A stretch of 15,501 nt of DNA from an uncultured Paracoccus sp. (GTDB lineage: Bacteria; Pseudomonadota; Alphaproteobacteria; Rhodobacterales; Rhodobacteraceae), in the NCBI RefSeq assembly GCF_946221145.1, contig NZ_CAMIOH010000067.1, forward strand, positions 1 to 15,501, read 5' to 3'. The notes below the pieces were generated by a model, which was given only the letters and a program-made list of their open reading frames with translations, was not told where the DNA came from and searched no databases. Both the position numbers and the translations under genes were made by a program. Below are positions 12,147-15,501 of this stretch, piece by piece; the first letter of the stretch is position 1; the number at the start of each line of letters is the position of its first letter.

Positions 12147-15100
12147 TCAGATTTCCAGCGGGGGCAGGGCGCGGACAATCTTTATCGTTTCGAGACTGAC
12201 GGTGATCACCCGGCGTAGGAGGTCGAAGGGATAGCGCGGATCGCCGACGGTTTCATTGGCATAGTCGTTGGCATCGTTGATGATGCCGCTGTCCTTGTCC
12301 TGACGGATGGCCTGGCGTTCCATCACCCAGTCGATGGCGGGTTTGCCGTTGACCACATAGTCATAGGCGGCAAGAGGCACGTCGATCAGAGTGATATTGG
12401 CGTTGTAGTGGATGACCGAGCGGTCCTTGCCCTTACCGAAGGCCATTTTCTCGATCCGGAAGAACTGCTTCGGGTCGTCGATGCTGGCCAGTGACAGGTC
12501 GCCCTGTTTGATGGTCACGGGGTAGGGCTCGACGGTTTCATAACCGACATGCAGATCGCCGAGGGCGCGATCGGCCTGGACGAAGGCCCAGAAATCGGCG
12601 GGCTTCTTCACGCAGGGGATGCGGGGCAGTTCCTTGGTCAGGTTGTCGGCAAAGCGGCGGCGGTAATCCTCGGAATGCAAGAGGCCATAGGTGTAGTAGA
12701 AGATGTCATCCCTGCTGATCGCCTCACCCGGATAGGCCACCTGGAAATGCTTCAGCCCCGCATCGGTGATGCCGTGCCGGGTGCGGTAGGCGGGTTTGTC
12801 GTCCTCGACCACCGAAAAGAGGTCATCGCTCGCATCGGTATCAACGCGGTCATAAAGGGTCAGCGGGAAGCATTGCGACCCATCCATGGCTGCCACATGC
12901 AAGCTGGGGATATCGTTGAGCAGGAGCACGGAAAGACCCGCGCGTCCGCCCGTGCCGGACAAGGCAATCACCTTATTCTCAAGCCCAGCTTCCGGGAAGA
13001 TCGCCGGGATCTGATACATCCTCTCATTCAGGCGGCGGCTGAAATAGAGATGCTGACGGAAAAATGGCCGGTAAGTCGCGGTCACGATCTGACCCTCCTC
13101 GAAAGCCAGAGGCTTTAGACGGGCAAGGTGGTTTTTCAATCCATCAGACCATGAAATGTCGCGTGGCGCGTCTCGGATGAACTCTTTGGCTGCTGTGGTG
13201 GCTTTGACTGCTGCGAAATCGGAAAGCTTGGTGTTATAGTAATCAACCGTGTGCTGGATTTGCCGTTCCAGCCGGGTTTTCGAGGAATTGAAGCACCAGG
13301 CATCGCGCTGTGTTTTTAGGCCCGCCGAATAATTCTCGAACAGAACCTTGGCGTCCTTGTCCTTCTTGTCGCCAATGCTGATATAGCCCGCCACCGAGTC
13401 ATCGCGCTGTTTCAGCCAGTCGCCATGGGCATCGGGCACCACCTCTTGCCAGCCGTCTTTTGCGGTGATGCCCCGGATCGAGCGGAAGCCCGCGATGATC
13501 TTCAGCTTGTCTTCGCGGCTCAGGTAATCGCCAATGTCGTGGTAGAAGACTTGTCCCTGTTTTGCCGCATTGGGGTTCTTGACGAAAAGCGTAACCACGA
13601 TAGGCGCGCGGCTGCCTGCGCCGAAAATCTTGCCGCCTTCGCGTCGAGATGTCTCGCCGCTGGTGCGCTGGTTGCCGCGTAGGTGGAAGACGTAGATCGC
13701 GGAAAACTCCTCGACCAGCGACTTGCGCATGCCATCGCCGGTATTGGCGTCGATCCACCCGCCATTGGTCACATAGGCCAGCACGCCACTGTCACCCAGA
13801 CGGTCAGCGCCCCAACGGATCGCACGGATATAGCTGTCGTAAAGCGCGTTCTTGTTGGTGGCGGTGGAGCGGTCGGCGAAGGTTTCGCCGATCCTGCCAT
13901 CAAGATGCGGATAGTTGATATGGTGCGAGACCGCATAGGGCGGGTTGCCCATGATGACGCGGATGTCGAGGTCCTGCTGGCGGCGGCGGCGTTCCGAGTT
14001 GTCGGGCATGACGAGGGCCAGTTCGTCCTTGCCCTCGGACATAGCAAAAGTGTCGGTCAGCAGGATGCCGTTGAAAGGCGCGTAACTTCCCGAGAGCCCT
14101 TCATAGACGGACTCGATGTTGATCGCGGCAATGTAATAGGCCAGCAACACGATCTCATTGGCGTGCAGCTCATAGCGGAACTTGTGTTCCAGCTGGTCGG
14201 GCTGGATCAGGCCCGATTGCAGCAGGCGCGTTATGAAGGTGCCCGTGCCGGTGAAGGGGTCGATAATATGGACGCCTTTGGAGCCGAGGGTCTGGCCGAA
14301 CTCATCCTCCAGCACATCATTGACGGAACGGATAATGAAATCGACGATCTCGACAGGGGTGTAAACGATGCCCAGCTTATCACGGGTGCCCTTGAAGGCC
14401 ACGCCGAAGAGGTTGTCGTAGAGCTGGCGGATCAGGTCCTGCTTGGCGGCAGGATTGGTGATGCCCTGCGCCTTCAGCCGGACCGAGTGATAGAATTCGT
14501 CAAGGTCGCGGCTTTCCTTTTCCAGATGCGCGCTTTCCAGCACATCCAGCACACCCTGAATGGCGCGGGATACCGGGTTTTCGGTCGTGAAGCTGTGGCC
14601 CTCGAAAAGGGCGTCAAAGACGGGCCGCGTGATGATGTGCTGGGCCAGCATCTCGATGGCCTCGGATTCAGAAATACCGCCGTTCAGGTCATCGCGAATT
14701 TCGGCAAGGAAGCGGTCGAATTCCGCGCGTGCCGGGCCGGGCGTTGACAGGATCGCCTCCAGCCGGGTGATATGGGCCATGGCGATGTCGCGCAGGCTGG
14801 CGGCCCAGCGGTCCCAGTATTCGCGGTCGCCGCATTTTCTGACGATTTTCGCCATGATGGCGCGGCTGAAATCATCCAGGATCAGACCGGGAAGGTCGGG
14901 CTGGCGGTCGTCCTCGATGACCGCATCGCCATCACGGGCTGCACCTGCGATGTCGGCGCGGGCGGCTGCGGGGCGGGCGGGCAGGGTTTCGACCGTCGCG
15001 GTGACCGAGGCCAGTTCCTGATCGCTGATGATCTGGATCCGGTCGGAGACATCCTGACCCAAAGCCATCTGATTGATGGTCGCGTCGAAGCGTTCGTCAT

Positions 15101-15501
15101 GGGCGCGCAGCGCGTTCAGAATCTGCCAGACGACCCGATACTTGTCGTTGTCGTTCAGCGCCTCTTCCGGGGATTTACCGGCCGGAATACCCACGGGCAG
15201 GATGACATAGCCCATCCGTTTGCCCGGCGCGCGGCGCATGACCCGGCCGACCGACTGCACAACGTCGATCTGGGATTTGCGCGGATGCAGGAACATGATC
15301 GCATCCAGCGCGGGCACGTCCACGCCTTCGGACAGGCAGCGGGCGTTGGTCAGGATGCGGCAGGTCTGATCGGAAGCTTCGGCCTTGAGCCAGTCCAGCA
15401 ATTCGCCGCGTGTCTTGGCGTTGAAGGTGCCATCGACATGCCGGGCCTCAACCCGAAGTGGCGAATTCTGATATTCTGATATTCTGATATTCTGATATTC
15501 T
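12147..15501 (-). CDS. Type ISP-like single-chain restriction-modification enzyme (helicase-methylase-TRD), N-terminus outside window
   Basis: About 1117 residues are visible, open to the right edge. Order from the edge: end of a superfamily 2 helicase (CRILTNARCLSEGVDVPALD, motif V; QSVGRVMRRAPGK, motif VI), a helical coupler, a gamma-class N6-adenine methylase (GIVYTPVEIVDFI; motif I DPFTGTGTF at residues 414-422, nucleotides 14261-14235; motif IV GNPPY with N519, nucleotides 13946-13935), then a C-terminal recognition region with TYRPFFRQHLYFSRRLNERMYQIPAIFP. This is the architecture of LlaBIII/LlaGI-type Type ISP enzymes, which also have an Mrr-like nuclease at the N-terminus; about 450-500 residues should lie beyond the window. 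It restricts unmethylated foreign DNA and methylates its own site. No stop or frame break is seen. The edge region contains an 8-bp tandem repeat. Confidence 0.88.
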   Translation of the reverse strand, partial: EYQNIRISEYQNSPLRVEARHVDGTFNAKTRGELLDWLKAEASDQTCRILTNARCLSEGVDVPALDAIMFLHPRKSQIDVVQSVGRVMRRAPGKRMGYVILPVGIPAGKSPEEALNDNDKYRVVWQILNALRAHDERFDATINQMALGQDVSDRIQIISDQELASVTATVETLPARPAAARADIAGAARDGDAVIEDDRQPDLPGLILDDFSRAIMAKIVRKCGDREYWDRWAASLRDIAMAHITRLEAILSTPGPARAEFDRFLAEIRDDLNGGISESEAIEMLAQHIITRPVFDALFEGHSFTTENPVSRAIQGVLDVLESAHLEKESRDLDEFYHSVRLKAQGITNPAAKQDLIRQLYDNLFGVAFKGTRDKLGIVYTPVEIVDFIIRSVNDVLEDEFGQTLGSKGVHIIDPFTGTGTFITRLLQSGLIQPDQLEHKFRYELHANEIVLLAYYIAAINIESVYEGLSGSYAPFNGILLTDTFAMSEGKDELALVMPDNSERRRRQQDLDIRVIMGNPPYAVSHHINYPHLDGRIGETFADRSTATNKNALYDSYIRAIRWGADRLGDSGVLAYVTNGGWIDANTGDGMRKSLVEEFSAIYVFHLRGNQRTSGETSRREGGKIFGAGSRAPIVVTLFVKNPNAAKQGQVFYHDIGDYLSREDKLKIIAGFRSIRGITAKDGWQEVVPDAHGDWLKQRDDSVAGYISIGDKKDKDAKVLFENYSAGLKTQRDAWCFNSSKTRLERQIQHTVDYYNTKLSDFAAVKATTAAKEFIRDAPRDISWSDGLKNHLARLKPLAFEEGQIVTATYRPFFRQHLYFSRRLNERMYQIPAIFPEAGLENKVIALSGTGGRAGLSVLLLNDIPSLHVAAMDGSQCFPLTLYDRVDTDASDDLFSVVEDDKPAYRTRHGITDAGLKHFQVAYPGEAISRDDIFYYTYGLLHSEDYRRRFADNLTKELPRIPCVKKPADFWAFVQADRALGDLHVGYETVEPYPVTIKQGDLSLASIDDPKQFFRIEKMAFGKGKDRSVIHYNANITLIDVPLAAYDYVVNGKPAIDWVMERQAIRQDKDSGIINDANDYANETVGDPRYPFDLLRRVITVSLETIKIVRALPPLEI
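15463..15501. repeat. 8-bp tandem repeat (GATATTCT)4 with a degenerate fifth unit, inside the restriction gene
   Basis: Four exact copies of GATATTCT (15470-15501) follow GAATTCT (15463-15469), ending exactly at the window edge. On the coding strand they read AGAATATC and encode an EYQNIRIS repeat between the helicase core and SPLRVEARHVDGTFNAKTRG. Eight is not a multiple of three, so loss or gain of a unit shifts the frame. The copy number beyond the edge is unknown. Confidence 0.85.

Noticed and set aside
12549..13118. Plus-strand frames antisense to the restriction gene (also 13683-14747 and 14772-15479)
   Set aside because: Shadows of the continuous methylase-helicase frame; no motifs or ribosome sites.
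15463..15501. A CRISPR array or centromere-like iteron cluster
   Set aside because: The units are 8 bp with no spacers, and the run lies inside a coding frame.

Overview
The window looks like a GC-rich alphaproteobacterial chromosome or large replicon. Codon use, the TauE/hemerythrin/pirin/Kef gene set and a tRNA-Asn-like 3' end suggest Rhodobacterales (Paracoccus/Rhodobacter type). This is a guess from gene content; no rRNA or marker gene is present to confirm it.

The left part (1-8438) is a metabolic and stress block that reads like an electrophile/quinone defence locus. A minus-strand operon pirin > hemerythrin-domain protein > TauE/SafE exporter (cut by the window edge) is divergent from a plus-strand operon DoxX > COG2388-type acetyltransferase > isochorismatase-family hydrolase > EF-hand protein. 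A strong bidirectional terminator separates it from a convergent pair on the minus strand, a Kef-type K+/H+ antiporter and an overlapping flavin reductase. Next come a ring-cleaving-dioxygenase-like VOC protein and a divergent LysR regulator. A palindrome of the same form (GTTC-N9-GAAC) lies 82-83 bases upstream of both the VOC gene and pirin, so one LysR regulator may control both divergons. Three genes of the plus-strand operon (DoxX, acetyltransferase, EF-hand) each appear to lack one base. That means either true decay or consensus error.

The middle part (8439-9106) has a small zinc-ribbon/one-helix membrane protein, a short GC hairpin and a 17-base match to the 3' end of an alphaproteobacterial tRNA-Asn including CCA. 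The orientation of that match predicts an integrated element extending to the right.

The right part (9107-15501) fits such an island. It holds a hipBA toxin-antitoxin operon, a 5'-truncated colicin-E9-type HNH DNase with its Im-family immunity gene (AT-richer than everything around it), and the C-terminal two thirds of a single-chain Type ISP-like restriction-modification enzyme (helicase, coupler, N6-adenine methylase, target recognition). A 43-base segment of the hipB promoter region recurs without gaps downstream of the restriction gene, so two related operator pairs bracket the colicin module. The window ends inside the restriction gene in four perfect copies of an 8-bp tandem repeat, which would shift the frame if copy number changed (possible phase variation) unless it is an assembly-edge artefact.
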